Assembly: GCA_963629425.1 (NCBI GenBank)
Contig: CAVGIU010000004.1
Location: 1 to 42,822, forward strand
From: F23-B02 sp963629425
Lineage (GTDB): Bacteria > Bacillota > Clostridia > Oscillospirales > Oscillospiraceae
Direction of reading: 5' to 3'
Length of the DNA: 42,822 bases
Made by a program: the position numbers and the translations under genes. Below the pieces are notes generated by a model that was given only the letters and a program-made list of their open reading frames with translations, ran no database searches and was not told where the DNA came from. The first letter of the stretch is position 1, and each line of letters starts with the position of its first letter. Shown piece by piece: positions 23,193-31,065 of this stretch.

Positions 23193-24167
23193 ATGAAAAA
23201 GAAAATCACAGCTTTGGTAATGGCGGCTGCAATGTGTCTGAGCGTTGCAGCATGCGGCAGCGATAACGGCGGCAACGGCGATGCTGCCAATGACACCTAC
23301 ACCGTCGGCATATGCCAGCTTGTTCAGCACCAGGCGCTCGACGCGGCTACGCAGGGCTTTAAGGATGCTCTGACGGAGGAGCTCGGCGACAAGGTCGAGT
23401 TCGTTGAGCAGAACGCATCCAACGATATTAACACCTGCGCCACCATCTGCAACGGCTTCGTTTCCGACGGCGTTGACCTTATCCTCGCAAACGCGACTCC
23501 GGCGCTTCAGGCGGCCGTTTCCGCGACCCAGTCCATCCCCATCCTCGGCACTGCCGTTACCGAGTACGGCGTTGCGCTTGATATTGAAGACTTTTCCGGC
23601 ACCGTCGGCGGCAACGTTTCCGGCACCTCCGACCTTGCACCGTTGGATCAGCAGGCCGCAATGTTCTCCGAGCTTCTGCCCGATGCAAAGACTGTCGGCA
23701 TCCTCTACTGCTCGGCCGAGGCAAACTCCGTATACCAGGCAGATGTAGTCAAGGCAGCTCTTGAGGATATGGGCATCACCGTTAAGGTCTACACCTTCGC
23801 AGACTCCAACGACGTCGCTACCGTTACCGCGACCGCATGCGATGAGTGCGACGCACTGTACATCCCCACCGATAACACCGCAGCCTCCTGCGCTGAAGCA
23901 ATAAACAACGTAGCACTGCCCAAGAAGACTCCCATCATCGCAGGTGAGGAAGGCATAGCGACCGGCTGCGGCATCGCAACTCTGTCCATCGACTACTACC
24001 AGCTCGGCGTCACCACCGGCAAGATGGCTGCAAAGATCCTCACCGGTGAGAGTGATATCTCCACCATGCCCATTGAGTACTACCAGAACCCCGTCAAGAA
24101 GTACAATGCCGATATCTGCGAGCAGCTCGGCATCAGCGTCCCCTCCGATTACACTGCTATCGGCTGA
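23193..24167 (+). CDS. ABC substrate-binding lipoprotein, COG2984 type
   Basis: A 324-residue binding protein. The signal peptide ends in a lipobox (SVAACGS, Cys about residue 21), followed by VGICQLVQHQALDAATQGF, a COG2984/TrpX-type N-terminus, and the two-lobe fold (DGVDLILANATPALQA, then NVSGTSD and YIPTDNTAA). It is a paralogue of the protein at 21083-22147. The ligand is probably an aromatic or other amino acid, but the operon has no T-box, so specificity is open. AAAGGAG precedes ATG 23193. Confidence 0.9.
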   Translation: MKKKITALVMAAAMCLSVAACGSDNGGNGDAANDTYTVGICQLVQHQALDAATQGFKDALTEELGDKVEFVEQNASNDINTCATICNGFVSDGVDLILANATPALQAAVSATQSIPILGTAVTEYGVALDIEDFSGTVGGNVSGTSDLAPLDQQAAMFSELLPDAKTVGILYCSAEANSVYQADVVKAALEDMGITVKVYTFADSNDVATVTATACDECDALYIPTDNTAASCAEAINNVALPKKTPIIAGEEGIATGCGIATLSIDYYQLGVTTGKMAAKILTGESDISTMPIEYYQNPVKKYNADICEQLGISVPSDYTAIG

Positions 24168-24209
24168 TACAGGAAACAAATAACCACAAACCGAAATGAG
24201 GTCTGAAAA

Positions 24210-25193
24210 ATGACAATGTCCGTATACCTGTCCGCTCTGAGCGTGACGAACCTTATAGGAAGAATGCCGGCTGCGGTCGCGCAGGGCATAATATGGGGTC
24301 TCATGGCCTTGGGCGTATTCATAACCTTCCGCCTGCTGGATATCCCCGATATGACCGTTGACGGCTCGTTTGCCACCGGCGGCGCTGTGACGGTAATGCT
24401 CCTGCTGGCAGGTATGCCCGCGTGGGCGGCACTGCTGATTGCGATAGTTGTTGGCGTGCTCACCGGCCTGTGCACAGGCTTCCTGCACACAAAGCTCGGA
24501 ATTCCGGCCATCCTCGCCGGTATCCTGACGCAATTTGCGCTGTATTCGATAAACCTTCGCATCATGACCAAGGCCAATCAGACGGCCAGCGTGCAGAAGT
24601 TCGGCATGTTCTGGGAAAACGGTAACGGGTTTCTTGTGTCCTCGCTGCATATCACGCAGGCGATACTCGTCGGACTTGTCATAGCGGCAGTCATCGTCGC
24701 TCTTTCCTACTGGTACTTCGGAACTGAGCAGGGCAGCGCACTGCGCGCCACGGGCAATAACCCCGCAATGAGCCGCGCTCAGGGTATTCATATCGAGACC
24801 ATGAAGGTTATCGGACTCGGCATCTCAAACGGCATTGTAGCTCTTGCCGGCGGCCTTATGACCCAGTTCCAGGGCACGGCCGACGTAAGCATGGGCCGCG
24901 GCGCTATCGTCATCGGACTTGCGGCAATCGTCATCGGCGAGATACTGTGTGACGCGATATTCAGCAAGGGCTGCAACTTTGCGGTAAGGCTCAGCTTTAT
25001 AATCTTCGGCGGTGTTATCTACTATGCTGTAATGGTCGTCATCCTGTGGCTTAAGCTCGACCCGAACGATCTGAAGCTGTTCACCGCAATTATCGTTGCG
25101 ATATTCCTCGCAATACCGCAGCTCAAGGCGCGATCAAAAAGCTCATTTTCGCGCTCTAAGAAGATGGCGCTGAGCGAAAGGAGCGATGCGTAA
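24210..25193 (+). CDS. ABC transporter permease, COG4120 type
   Basis: A 327-residue permease with about nine helices and the loop SALRATGNNPAMSRAQGIHI that matches the paralogue at 20117. The N-terminus has VAQGIIWGLMALGVFITFRL and LDIPDMTVDGSFATGG, typical of the TrpY/BPD_transp_2 family. The basic tail overlaps the ATPase ATG by one base (TAATG). GAGG is eight bases before ATG 24210. Confidence 0.9.
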   Translation: MTMSVYLSALSVTNLIGRMPAAVAQGIIWGLMALGVFITFRLLDIPDMTVDGSFATGGAVTVMLLLAGMPAWAALLIAIVVGVLTGLCTGFLHTKLGIPAILAGILTQFALYSINLRIMTKANQTASVQKFGMFWENGNGFLVSSLHITQAILVGLVIAAVIVALSYWYFGTEQGSALRATGNNPAMSRAQGIHIETMKVIGLGISNGIVALAGGLMTQFQGTADVSMGRGAIVIGLAAIVIGEILCDAIFSKGCNFAVRLSFIIFGGVIYYAVMVVILWLKLDPNDLKLFTAIIVAIFLAIPQLKARSKSSFSRSKKMALSERSDA

Positions 25194-25987
25194 TGCTGGA
25201 GATAAAAAACGTTTCAAAAACCTTTAACCCCGGGACCATAAACGAAAAGCACGCGCTGACAAACCTCAGCCTCAGCCTCAACGACGGCGATTTTGTCACC
25301 GTTATCGGCGGTAACGGTGCGGGCAAATCTACGCTCTTAAACGCTGTCGCGGGTGTGTGGCCGGTCGATTCCGGCGCTATCCTCATCGACGGCGAGGACG
25401 TCACCGGTATGCCCGAATATAAGCGTGCAAAATACATCGGCCGCGTGTTCCAGGACCCCATGATGGGCACTGCGCCCAACATGCAGATCGAGGAAAACCT
25501 CGCGCTGGCTCTGCGCCGCGGCAAAAGGCGCGGCCTCAAGTGGGGTGTGACGAACGCCGAACGCGAGGCCTATCGCGAAAAGCTCGCTACCCTCGGCCTC
25601 GGCCTTGAGGATCGCCTCACCGCGAAGGTCGGCCTGCTCTCCGGCGGCCAGCGTCAGGCGCTGACGCTGCTTATGGCTTCGCTTCAGACCCCGAAGCTGC
25701 TGCTTCTGGATGAGCACACCGCCGCCCTCGACCCCGGCACGGCAAAAAAGGTGCTTGAGCTTTCCGATAAGATCATCAGCGAAAATAAGCTCACCGCGCT
25801 CATGATAACGCACAACATGACCGATGCCATCCGCCACGGCAACCGCCTTATCATGATGGACAGAGGCCGCATCGTCCTCGACATCTCCGGCGAGGAGAAA
25901 AGCCGTCTTACAAAGGCCGACCTCCTCGAGCGCTTCGCCGAAAAGGCCGGCGTCCAGGAGGAGACCGACTCCGTCCTGCTGTCGTGA
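25193..25987 (+). CDS. ABC transporter ATPase of the second COG2984-type system
   Basis: A 264-residue ATPase: Walker A GGNGAGKST, Q-loop FQDP, signature LLSGGQRQALTLL, Walker B LLLLDEHTAALDP, H-loop ITHNM. It aligns end to end with the ATPase at 19330, including the NPGT(I/V)NEK...AL start. It is coupled to the permease by the overlapping TAATG. No strong terminator follows; transcription may run into the decayed region. Confidence 0.93.
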   Translation: MLEIKNVSKTFNPGTINEKHALTNLSLSLNDGDFVTVIGGNGAGKSTLLNAVAGVWPVDSGAILIDGEDVTGMPEYKRAKYIGRVFQDPMMGTAPNMQIEENLALALRRGKRRGLKWGVTNAEREAYREKLATLGLGLEDRLTAKVGLLSGGQRQALTLLMASLQTPKLLLLDEHTAALDPGTAKKVLELSDKIISENKLTALMITHNMTDAIRHGNRLIMMDRGRIVLDISGEEKSRLTKADLLERFAEKAGVQEETDSVLLS

Positions 25988-26004
25988 TATAAATTCAATT
26001 AAAA

Positions 26005-26145
26005 ATTCACACCTTTACAGATAAGCGGATTACCTCCAAACCTCAGTACGCGATCCTGAAGCGTCATACGGATGTGGTAAATCAGAACGGAGTCACTGTT
26101 TTGCAGTATGACTGCACCGTTATGATTAAAACGAAAAAGGACTGA
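26005..26145 (+). pseudogene. C-terminal remnant of a MaoC-like hydratase
   Basis: The frame ending at TGA 26143-26145 reads TFTDKRITSKPQYAILKRH and then TDVVNQNGVTVLQYDCTVMI, the C-terminal pattern of MaoC hot-dog hydratases (S-x-S-K-P, then V-x-N-Q-x-G-x-x-V). There is no start codon, ribosome site or catalytic Asp/His domain, and an in-frame stop lies close upstream. It looks like a leftover of a deleted gene. Assignment to MaoC is from motif resemblance only. Confidence 0.5.
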
Positions 26146-26170
26146 TCGTCGGCTAACTATAATCCTCTAA

Positions 26171-26218
26171 AAAAGCAAAGCACATGGCATTGTAATTTAT
26201 ACCTTGCCGTGTGCTTTG
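26171..26218 (-). terminator. terminator of the frameshifted secreted-protein gene
   Basis: A 14-bp stem (26176-26189 with 26205-26218, one G-T pair), followed on the minus strand by GCTTTTTTAG. Confidence 0.75.
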
Positions 26219-26235
26219 TGATTTCACTTTGCAGT

Positions 26236-26530
26236 TCAGTCTGCCGGGGATCTGTTCACTGCACTGCCGAGCACGGCACTGAGTGTGTCGAGAGGTATGC
26301 GCCCATCGGTGCGAAGGCAGTCGGCATATATGCCGATTATACCGCTGAGGTGCTCCCCGAAGTTTTCAGACAGCCGACTTGCTATAGTGCGTATCGATCA
26401 TGACGGCAATCTTCAGATCAATGCCGTCGGTCGAAGCATTCTGAGCGGCGAGTGCGGGCGTTATAAGCGTACATACCATTACAACAGCAAGCAGCAGTGA
26501 CGCGCCGCGGAAATGTGCGGCGTTTTTCAT
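26236..26530 (-). pseudogene. frameshifted gene for a small secreted protein
   Basis: ATG 26530 opens a signal peptide (GASLLLAVVMVCTLITPALA, cleavage after ALA) and then DLKIAVMIDTH before a premature stop. A second frame that opens at the same point continues IASRLSENFGEHLSGIIGIY and ends at 26236 with VNRSPAD. The total of 295 nt is one base more than 98 codons, so a single indel near 26400 explains the break. A terminator oriented for this gene remains. No family recognised. Confidence 0.6.
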
Positions 26531-26536
26531 TTTCGG

Positions 26537-26566
26537 TTGACACGGGATTTACGAATATAATATAAT
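26537..26566 (+). promoter_or_regulatory. consensus promoter of queH-queT
   Basis: TTGACA (26537-26542), 18 bases, TATAAT (26561-26566); a second TATAAT overlaps at 26556. Confidence 0.88.
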
Positions 26567-26573
26567 GTAGACC

Positions 26574-26689
26574 GTTTTTGAAAGGCTCAAATGCGCCCAT
26601 GCCGCATTGAAGCAAAAGTATGCGCTGCAAGCTTCGCCTTGCCTGAACACAGTTCAGCTCTTTCAAAGATATATATTGAGGCGCGGAAG
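26574..26689 (+). promoter_or_regulatory. folded leader of queH-queT, candidate preQ1-type riboswitch
   Basis: The leader can fold as a closing stem TTTGAAAG/CTTTCAAA (26577-26584 with 26660-26667) around three perfect hairpins: AATGCG/CGCATT (26590-26608), GAAGC/GCTTC (26609-26635) and CTGAAC/GTTCAG (26643-26657). The downstream ribosome-site region GAGGCGCGGAAG can pair with GCGCC in the first hairpin loop side (26593-26597) or with CTTCGCCT (26632-26639). queT genes are commonly controlled by preQ1 riboswitches, but the class I consensus is not seen. Confidence 0.45.
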
Positions 26690-27310
26690 ATGAACAGAGA
26701 AAACTTTTTCAGAAAATACGATAAAATCGTCGCGGGCTTTGGCGGGACTAAGCCTCGCATATTGCTGCACAGCTGCTGCGGCCCGTGCTCAAGCTCGGTC
26801 ATTGAGCTCCTGTCGAGGCATTTTGAAGTCACGGTTTTGTGGTATAACCCCAATCTGTGGCCGGAGGCGGAGTACGAAAAACGCCTTGAGACGCAGAAGC
26901 AGCTCATAGACTGCCTTGCCGCTGATGGAACGAGCGCTTCTCTTTTGGTCGAGCCCTGGCGCAGTGAGGATTATTTTTCGCGCATTAAGGGGCTGGAGAA
27001 TGAGCCCGAGGAGGGCAAAAGATGCCTCGAATGCTTCCGCATCCGCCTTGAGGAGACGGCACGCACAGCCGCCGAACTCGGCTTTGACTGGTTCTGCACG
27101 ACGCTTACGGTCTCCTCACGTAAGGACGCCGTCGCCATAAACGCAATCGGCAGGGAGGCTGCGCAAAAATATAATGTGAGCTGGCTGCCGTCGGAGTTTA
27201 AAAAGCGCGAGGGCAACCACCGTTCGATAATTCTTTCCGAAAAATACGGCCTGTACCGTCAGGAGTACTGCGGCTGTGTATTTTCACTCAATAGGAGCAA
27301 TAATGAATAA
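26690..27310 (+). CDS. queH: epoxyqueuosine reductase QueH
   Basis: A 206-residue DUF208 enzyme that reduces epoxyqueuosine in tRNA to queuosine, the last step of the pathway, functionally replacing QueG. Cysteine motifs for the Fe-S cluster and metal are present: LLHSCCGPCSS near residue 25, CLECFRIRL in the middle and QEYCGCVFS near the end. GAGG eight bases upstream supports ATG 26690. The gene overlaps queT by eight bases. The pair suggests salvage of an imported Q precursor. Confidence 0.93.
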   Translation: MNRENFFRKYDKIVAGFGGTKPRILLHSCCGPCSSSVIELLSRHFEVTVLWYNPNLWPEAEYEKRLETQKQLIDCLAADGTSASLLVEPWRSEDYFSRIKGLENEPEEGKRCLECFRIRLEETARTAAELGFDWFCTTLTVSSRKDAVAINAIGREAAQKYNVSWLPSEFKKREGNHRSIILSEKYGLYRQEYCGCVFSLNRSNNE

Positions 27311-27815
27311 GACCACAAGAAATATAGTAACGGCCGCGATCGTCGGCGCTTTGTACGCCGTTTTGACCATGGTGCTCGCGCCGATAAGTTATGGCCCGGT
27401 GCAGTGCAGAATATCCGAGGTGCTGTGCATATTGCCGTTTTTCATGCCCTGCACGACTTGGGGGCTGTTTTTCGGCTGCGCGATAGCGAACATAGCAAGC
27501 GCCGCGGGACTTCCGGATATTATCTTCGGCTCGCTCGCAACGCTCATGGCCTGCCTGTGCATCGCCTGGTGCGGAAAGCATAACAAAAAAGTACTCGCCT
27601 GCCTCATGCCCGTCGTGTGGAACGGGCTTATTGTCGGCGCGATGCTGACCGTTGTCATCGCGGGGCTCGACCCGATCAAAAACTTCGGTGCGTTTGCTGT
27701 TTTTGCCGGCGAGGTCGCCCTCGGTGAGGCTGCCGTAATGTTCATTGCAGGGCTTCCGCTGCTTAATTGGCTGCCGAAGCAGAAATTTTTCACCGACTAT
27801 GTCAGCAGGACTTGA
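27303..27815 (+). CDS. queT: QueT family queuosine-precursor transporter (ECF S component)
   Basis: A 170-residue membrane protein with about six helices, starting RNIVTAAIVGALYAVLTMVL, with PISYGPVQCRISEVLCILPF, the QueT signature, and AGEVALGEA near the C-terminus. QueT proteins are substrate-capture subunits of energy-coupling-factor transporters for preQ1 or a related precursor; the shared ECF module is not in the window. AGGAG before ATG 27303. Its stop codon overlaps the -35 of the thiT promoter. Confidence 0.92.
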   Translation: MNKTTRNIVTAAIVGALYAVLTMVLAPISYGPVQCRISEVLCILPFFMPCTTWGLFFGCAIANIASAAGLPDIIFGSLATLMACLCIAWCGKHNKKVLACLMPVVWNGLIVGAMLTVVIAGLDPIKNFGAFAVFAGEVALGEAAVMFIAGLPLLNWLPKQKFFTDYVSRT

Positions 27816-27840
27816 CAAAAGCGCATTAAGATATTAAGAT
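27812..27840 (+). promoter_or_regulatory. promoter of the TPP riboswitch-thiT unit
   Basis: TTGACA (27812-27817), 17 bases, TAAGAT (27835-27840). Confidence 0.7.
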
Positions 27841-27847
27841 GACTGTG

Positions 27848-27942
27848 CAAAAGGGGTGCTGAGTTTTCTCGGCTGAGACGGAAAGAATCGAATTTCCGAG
27901 ACCCTCGAACCTGATCCGGGTAATGCCGGCGTAGGAAACGAA
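27848..27942 (+). promoter_or_regulatory. TPP riboswitch aptamer (THI box)
   Basis: The aptamer contains AAGGGGTGCT, GGCTGAGA, GAGACCCTCGAACCTGATCC and GGGTAATGCCGGCGTAGGAA, the diagnostic thi-box segments. The 3' strand GTAGGAAACGA can pair with TCGTTTTCCTA (27957-27967) as an antiterminator ahead of the terminator at 27969-27998. High TPP should therefore stop transcription before thiT. Confidence 0.97.
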
Positions 27943-27968
27943 AATTCGCATATAATCGTTTTCCTATG

Positions 27969-28007
27969 ACCGCATTGCTTTTGCAGTGCGGTTTTCTTAT
28001 TTTTTTA
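27969..28007 (+). terminator. riboswitch-controlled terminator
   Basis: ACCGCATTGC/GCAGTGCGGT (one G-T) around TTTT, then two T-runs. Confidence 0.88.
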
Positions 28008-28021
28008 GGAGGAATAGCAAA

Positions 28022-28588
28022 ATGAAAAAATCCAACCTTACGCTCCGCGCCATCTGCGAAGGCGCGATCTTCATCGCCGCGGCGACTGTTTTGAGCCTGC
28101 TGCCTATTTGGAAAATGCCTCAGGGCGGCTCGTTTGACCTTGCAATGCTGCCGATCATCATCTTCTGCGTCCGCTGGGGCATCGGACCGTCCCTTGCCGC
28201 GGGCTTTGTTTACGGCGTTATCCAGTTCATGCTCGAGGGCGGCATCGCTATCGGTTGGCAGTCCATACTCGGCGACTATCTTGTAGCATACACCGTTCTC
28301 GGCCTTGCAGGACTGTTCAGCAAGAACAAAAACGGCTTCTTTATCGGCACTGTTGTCGGCTGCGTTGCACGCTTCCTCGTTCACTATGTCGTCGGCGCTA
28401 CCGTTTGGGCAGAGTATATGCCTGAGGAGTTCTTCAACATGACCATGACCACTCCGTGGATCTACTCGGCACTTTATAACGGCGCATACATGCTCATCGA
28501 CATGGTCGCCATCCTCGTTATCGGCGCTATCCTCTGGAAGCCCCTCGGCAAGTATCTGCGCGGCGAGGACCTCAGGCTTAAGGCATAA
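28022..28588 (+). CDS. thiT: thiamine transporter substrate-capture subunit
   Basis: A 188-residue ECF S component with six helices. LPIIIFCVRWGIGPSLAAGFV and HYVVGATVWAEYMPEE include the Trp, His and Glu residues that contact thiamine in ThiT. Control by a TPP riboswitch supports thiamine as substrate. AGGAGG at 28008-28013 precedes ATG 28022. The shared EcfAAT energy module is not in the window. Confidence 0.96.
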   Translation: MKKSNLTLRAICEGAIFIAAATVLSLLPIWKMPQGGSFDLAMLPIIIFCVRWGIGPSLAAGFVYGVIQFMLEGGIAIGWQSILGDYLVAYTVLGLAGLFSKNKNGFFIGTVVGCVARFLVHYVVGATVWAEYMPEEFFNMTMTTPWIYSALYNGAYMLIDMVAILVIGAILWKPLGKYLRGEDLRLKA

Positions 28589-28619
28589 GCTGACGAGAGC
28601 CGAACCCCTGCCGCCTGTC

Positions 28620-28641
28620 AGCGCCCCTTTTCGGCGCTTTT
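28620..28641 (+). terminator. probable terminator after thiT
   Basis: AGCGCC/GGCGCT stem with TTTT and a second T-run shortly after. Confidence 0.65.
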
Positions 28642-28835
28642 CGTCCTTTTTATCTTGATGGGCGCCAGCCCACCTGCGCTAAAGAAGAACGAAAATCAGC
28701 CTGTCAAAACCAGTAGGTGTTCGACTCCCGTCAGCTTACCCGCAAATACCGGTTTTGGCGGGGCAGGGCGCGTCCTTGCTACCCGGCACGCGTTGCCTCG
28801 CGAAAACCGAGTAATGATCTATAAACAAAAAAACC
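28642..28835. other. intergenic stretch with no supported gene
   Basis: No reading frame with a ribosome site is seen. A GTGTTCGACTCCC segment at about 28708-28720 looks like a tRNA T-loop, but the arm does not pair and no acceptor or anticodon arm is present. Confidence 0.5.
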
Positions 28836-28865
28836 TTGACACGGTAAAAGCATATCGTATATAAT
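28836..28865 (+). promoter_or_regulatory. promoter of rpmH
   Basis: TTGACA (28836-28841), 18 bases, TATAAT (28860-28865). Confidence 0.88.
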
Positions 28866-28900
28866 AAACTTCCGATGCTTGTGAGCATCGGAAGTTTATT
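28863..28900. promoter_or_regulatory. 16-bp perfect inverted repeat over the rpmH start site
   Basis: AATAAACTTCCGATGC and its exact complement, loop TTGTGA, overlap the -10 box and the predicted start site. It is not followed by a T-run, so it is more likely an operator or a 5' mRNA hairpin than a terminator. Confidence 0.7.
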
Positions 28901-28965
28901 ACTTAATCAACTACTTTGGGCTTCGGCTCAATGTTGAGTATTATTCTGAAAGGAGTGCACAAAAC

Positions 28966-29100
28966 ATGCTGCGTACCTACCAGCCCAAGAAGCGTCAGCG
29001 CAAAAAAGAGCACGGCTTCCGCAAAAGAATGGCCACCGCAAACGGCCGCAAGGTTCTCGCCCGCCGCAGAGCAAAGGGCAGAGCAAAGCTGAGCGCCTGA
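28966..29100 (+). CDS. rpmH: 50S ribosomal protein L34
   Basis: A 44-residue, very basic protein, the standard L34 length, beginning MLRTYQPKKRQRKKEHGFRK and ending ARRRAKGRAKLSA. It binds 23S rRNA in the large subunit. AAAGGAG precedes ATG 28966. It heads the conserved rpmH-rnpA-yidD-yidC-jag cluster. dnaA, usually just upstream, is not in this window. Confidence 0.98.
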   Translation: MLRTYQPKKRQRKKEHGFRKRMATANGRKVLARRRAKGRAKLSA

Positions 29101-29200
29101 TTTGGCAGCTCCGAGCAGGAAAAGCAAATAAATTTTTAGGGCGGCTAACATCCGCCCTTAATGTGTTTGCTGAGAAAAACGGAAAGCAAGGGTGGAATAA

Positions 29201-29548
29201 TTGGATTTCAGGTCAACTCTGAAAAAGAATTATGAGTTCAAACGGCTATATAACAAAGGAAAAACAGCCGTTACGCCCTATATGGTCGTGTATGCTCTGA
29301 AAACGCAGCGGGGCGCCCGCCGCGTGGGATACACCGTATCAACAAAGCTGGGCAAGGCCGTCGTGCGCAATCGCGTCCGACGCAGGCTCAGAGAGGTATA
29401 CAGACTTAATTCAGACAAGCTCAGGCCGAGCGTCGATATGGTCATCGTCGCGCGCAGCCGCTGCATCGAGGCGGAGTACGCCAAGATAGAGGAGGCGTTT
29501 CTGCGCGCCTGCGGCGAGCTTGGAATTTTAAGAGGCGATGAGAAATGA
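29201..29548 (+). CDS. rnpA: ribonuclease P protein component
   Basis: A 115-residue basic protein that assists the RNase P RNA in tRNA 5' maturation. The RNR motif region is visible (KAVVRNRVRRRLREVYR), as is an N-terminal substrate-binding face (LKKNYEFKRLYNKGK). TTG 29201 is the start, with AAGGGTGG five bases upstream. The gap to rpmH holds a small AGGGCGG/CCGCCCT hairpin (29139-29160) without a T-run. The stop overlaps the yidD ATG. Confidence 0.95.
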   Translation: MDFRSTLKKNYEFKRLYNKGKTAVTPYMVVYALKTQRGARRVGYTVSTKLGKAVVRNRVRRRLREVYRLNSDKLRPSVDMVIVARSRCIEAEYAKIEEAFLRACGELGILRGDEK

Positions 29549-29763
29549 AAAAGTTTCTGCTTGCGCTTATCCGTATCTATCAGAAATACGTCTCCCCGGC
29601 ATTTCCGCCGAGGTGCAGATTTATCCCGACCTGCTCACAGTATGCCGTTGAAGCCATCGAGAAATACGGGGCTTTGAAGGGCGGCTGGCTCGCCCTTAAG
29701 CGGCTGTCGAGGTGTCATCCGTTTCACTTCGGCGAACACGATTTCTTCGATCCCGTTCCCTGA
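29545..29763 (+). CDS. yidD: membrane protein insertion efficiency factor YidD
   Basis: A 72-residue peripheral membrane protein with the family core YQKYVSPAFPPRCRFIPTCS and a C-terminal HPFHFGEHDFFDPVP. It is thought to assist YidC-dependent insertion. ATG overlaps the rnpA TGA (ATGA), so it is translationally coupled, and yidC follows 27 bases later. Confidence 0.96.
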   Translation: MKKFLLALIRIYQKYVSPAFPPRCRFIPTCSQYAVEAIEKYGALKGGWLALKRLSRCHPFHFGEHDFFDPVP

Positions 29764-29790
29764 CGAGGATCGGAATACAAGGAGAAACTT

Positions 29791-31065
29791 ATGTCACTAT
29801 GGGATATTATAGTTTGGCCGTTTGCCAGACTGCTGGAGATCCTTTATAACTGGACCGACAGCTACGGTCTTGCCATTATCCTCTTTGCTCTCGTGGTCAA
29901 TCTGATCCTTTTGCCGTTCATGGCAAAGAGCAAGAAGGGCATGATGAAGACCACCCGAATCCAGCCTCAGCTCAAGGAGCTGGAGAAAAAACATAGGGGC
30001 AACCAGCAGAAGTATCAGCAGGAAGTTATGAAGCTGTATAAGGAGCAGGGCGCAAGCCCTACCTCCGGCTGCCTGTGGTCGCTGATCCCCTTCCCGATAC
30101 TCATCGCTCTGTACAGCGTCATCCGTCAGCCTCTCGGCAGCATGATGGGTCTGGGCGACAAGAGTATCACAAAGCTCACCGAGTGGGCAACCCAGAATGC
30201 GGGCTTTGTAGCTTCCAAGCAGGGTACCTATGACCAGATCGGTGTCGCCGACGCTATCCATCAGAACTGGGATGCCGTTGTCAATGCTCTCGGCAATTTC
30301 GGCGGAAAGCTTCTCGACATTGATTACAGCTTTATCGGAATGAACCTCGGTTCGATCCCCGACTGGAAGATCTGGACCTACGATTTTTCGAGCGCCGATA
30401 TTCTCTCCAATATCGGCCTGTTCCTGATCCCGCTGATTGCGGCGTTCCTTTCCTGGGCGTCGATGAAGATCAGCCAGGCGACCAATCCTCCCCAGGCAGG
30501 ACAGGCGGCAATGAGCATGAAGAGCATGAACATCATGATGCCCCTTATGTCGGTCTGGATCTGCTTCATCATGCCCGCAGCTCTCGGCGTTTACTGGATC
30601 GCCAACAGCTGCTTCGGTATCGTGCGTGACCTCGTGCTCACAAAGTACTACAAGCGCAAGCTCGATATCGAGGATGCCGAACGCATTGCGGCTCAGAAGG
30701 AGAAAGAAGAGGAACGCGCACGCCGCCATGAGGAGCATGAGCAGCTCAAGGCCGAGGGCGCAACGACCCGCAACAACAACACCAGCAAAAAGAAAATGCA
30801 GGCTCAGCAGAAGCAGGCAGACGCCGAGCGCATCGCCGCGAACGAAAGAGCGGAGCGTGAAGCGCGCCTTGAAAAGCTCGGCGTAGAAAAGCCCGAGAAT
30901 CCCTCTCAGGTCGGTAAGCGCCGCTACGCAAGAGGCAGAGCTTACGATCCCAACCGCTACGCCGATGAAATCGCCGCAGCGGCAAAGTCTGAGGAAGCAG
31001 CCGAGCCGGCCGCGAATCAGACCGAGGCAGAGCCTGAACAGTCACAGGAGAATAGTGAAACATGA
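29791..31065 (+). CDS. yidC: YidC/Oxa1 membrane protein insertase
   Basis: A 424-residue insertase. After a short amphipathic N-terminus come about five helices, including GLAIILFALVVNLILLPFMA with the following basic loop, IPFPILIALYSVIRQP and the C-terminal SMKSMNIMMPLMSVWICFIM. There is no lipobox at the N-terminus, unlike Bacillus SpoIIIJ. The last 140 residues are a long, highly charged, Ala/Glu/Lys-rich cytosolic tail that may bind ribosomes. AAGGAG precedes ATG 29791; the stop overlaps jag. Confidence 0.95.
   Translation: MSLWDIIVWPFARLLEILYNWTDSYGLAIILFALVVNLILLPFMAKSKKGMMKTTRIQPQLKELEKKHRGNQQKYQQEVMKLYKEQGASPTSGCLWSLIPFPILIALYSVIRQPLGSMMGLGDKSITKLTEWATQNAGFVASKQGTYDQIGVADAIHQNWDAVVNALGNFGGKLLDIDYSFIGMNLGSIPDWKIWTYDFSSADILSNIGLFLIPLIAAFLSWASMKISQATNPPQAGQAAMSMKSMNIMMPLMSVWICFIMPAALGVYWIANSCFGIVRDLVLTKYYKRKLDIEDAERIAAQKEKEEERARRHEEHEQLKAEGATTRNNNTSKKKMQAQQKQADAERIAANERAEREARLEKLGVEKPENPSQVGKRRYARGRAYDPNRYADEIAAAAKSEEAAEPAANQTEAEPEQSQENSET

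Noticed and set aside
23160..24791. Long minus-strand ORF (543 codons) opposite the second binding protein
   Set aside because: It is a shadow of two well-supported plus-strand genes and has no ribosome site or recognisable domain.
28690..28745. tRNA-like T-loop segment GTGTTCGACTCCC
   Set aside because: The flanking arm does not pair and no acceptor, D or anticodon arms can be drawn, so it is neither a tRNA nor a convincing remnant.
28589..28965. Possible replication origin beside rpmH
   Set aside because: No cluster of TTATCCACA-type DnaA boxes or AT-rich unwinding region is visible, and dnaA is absent.
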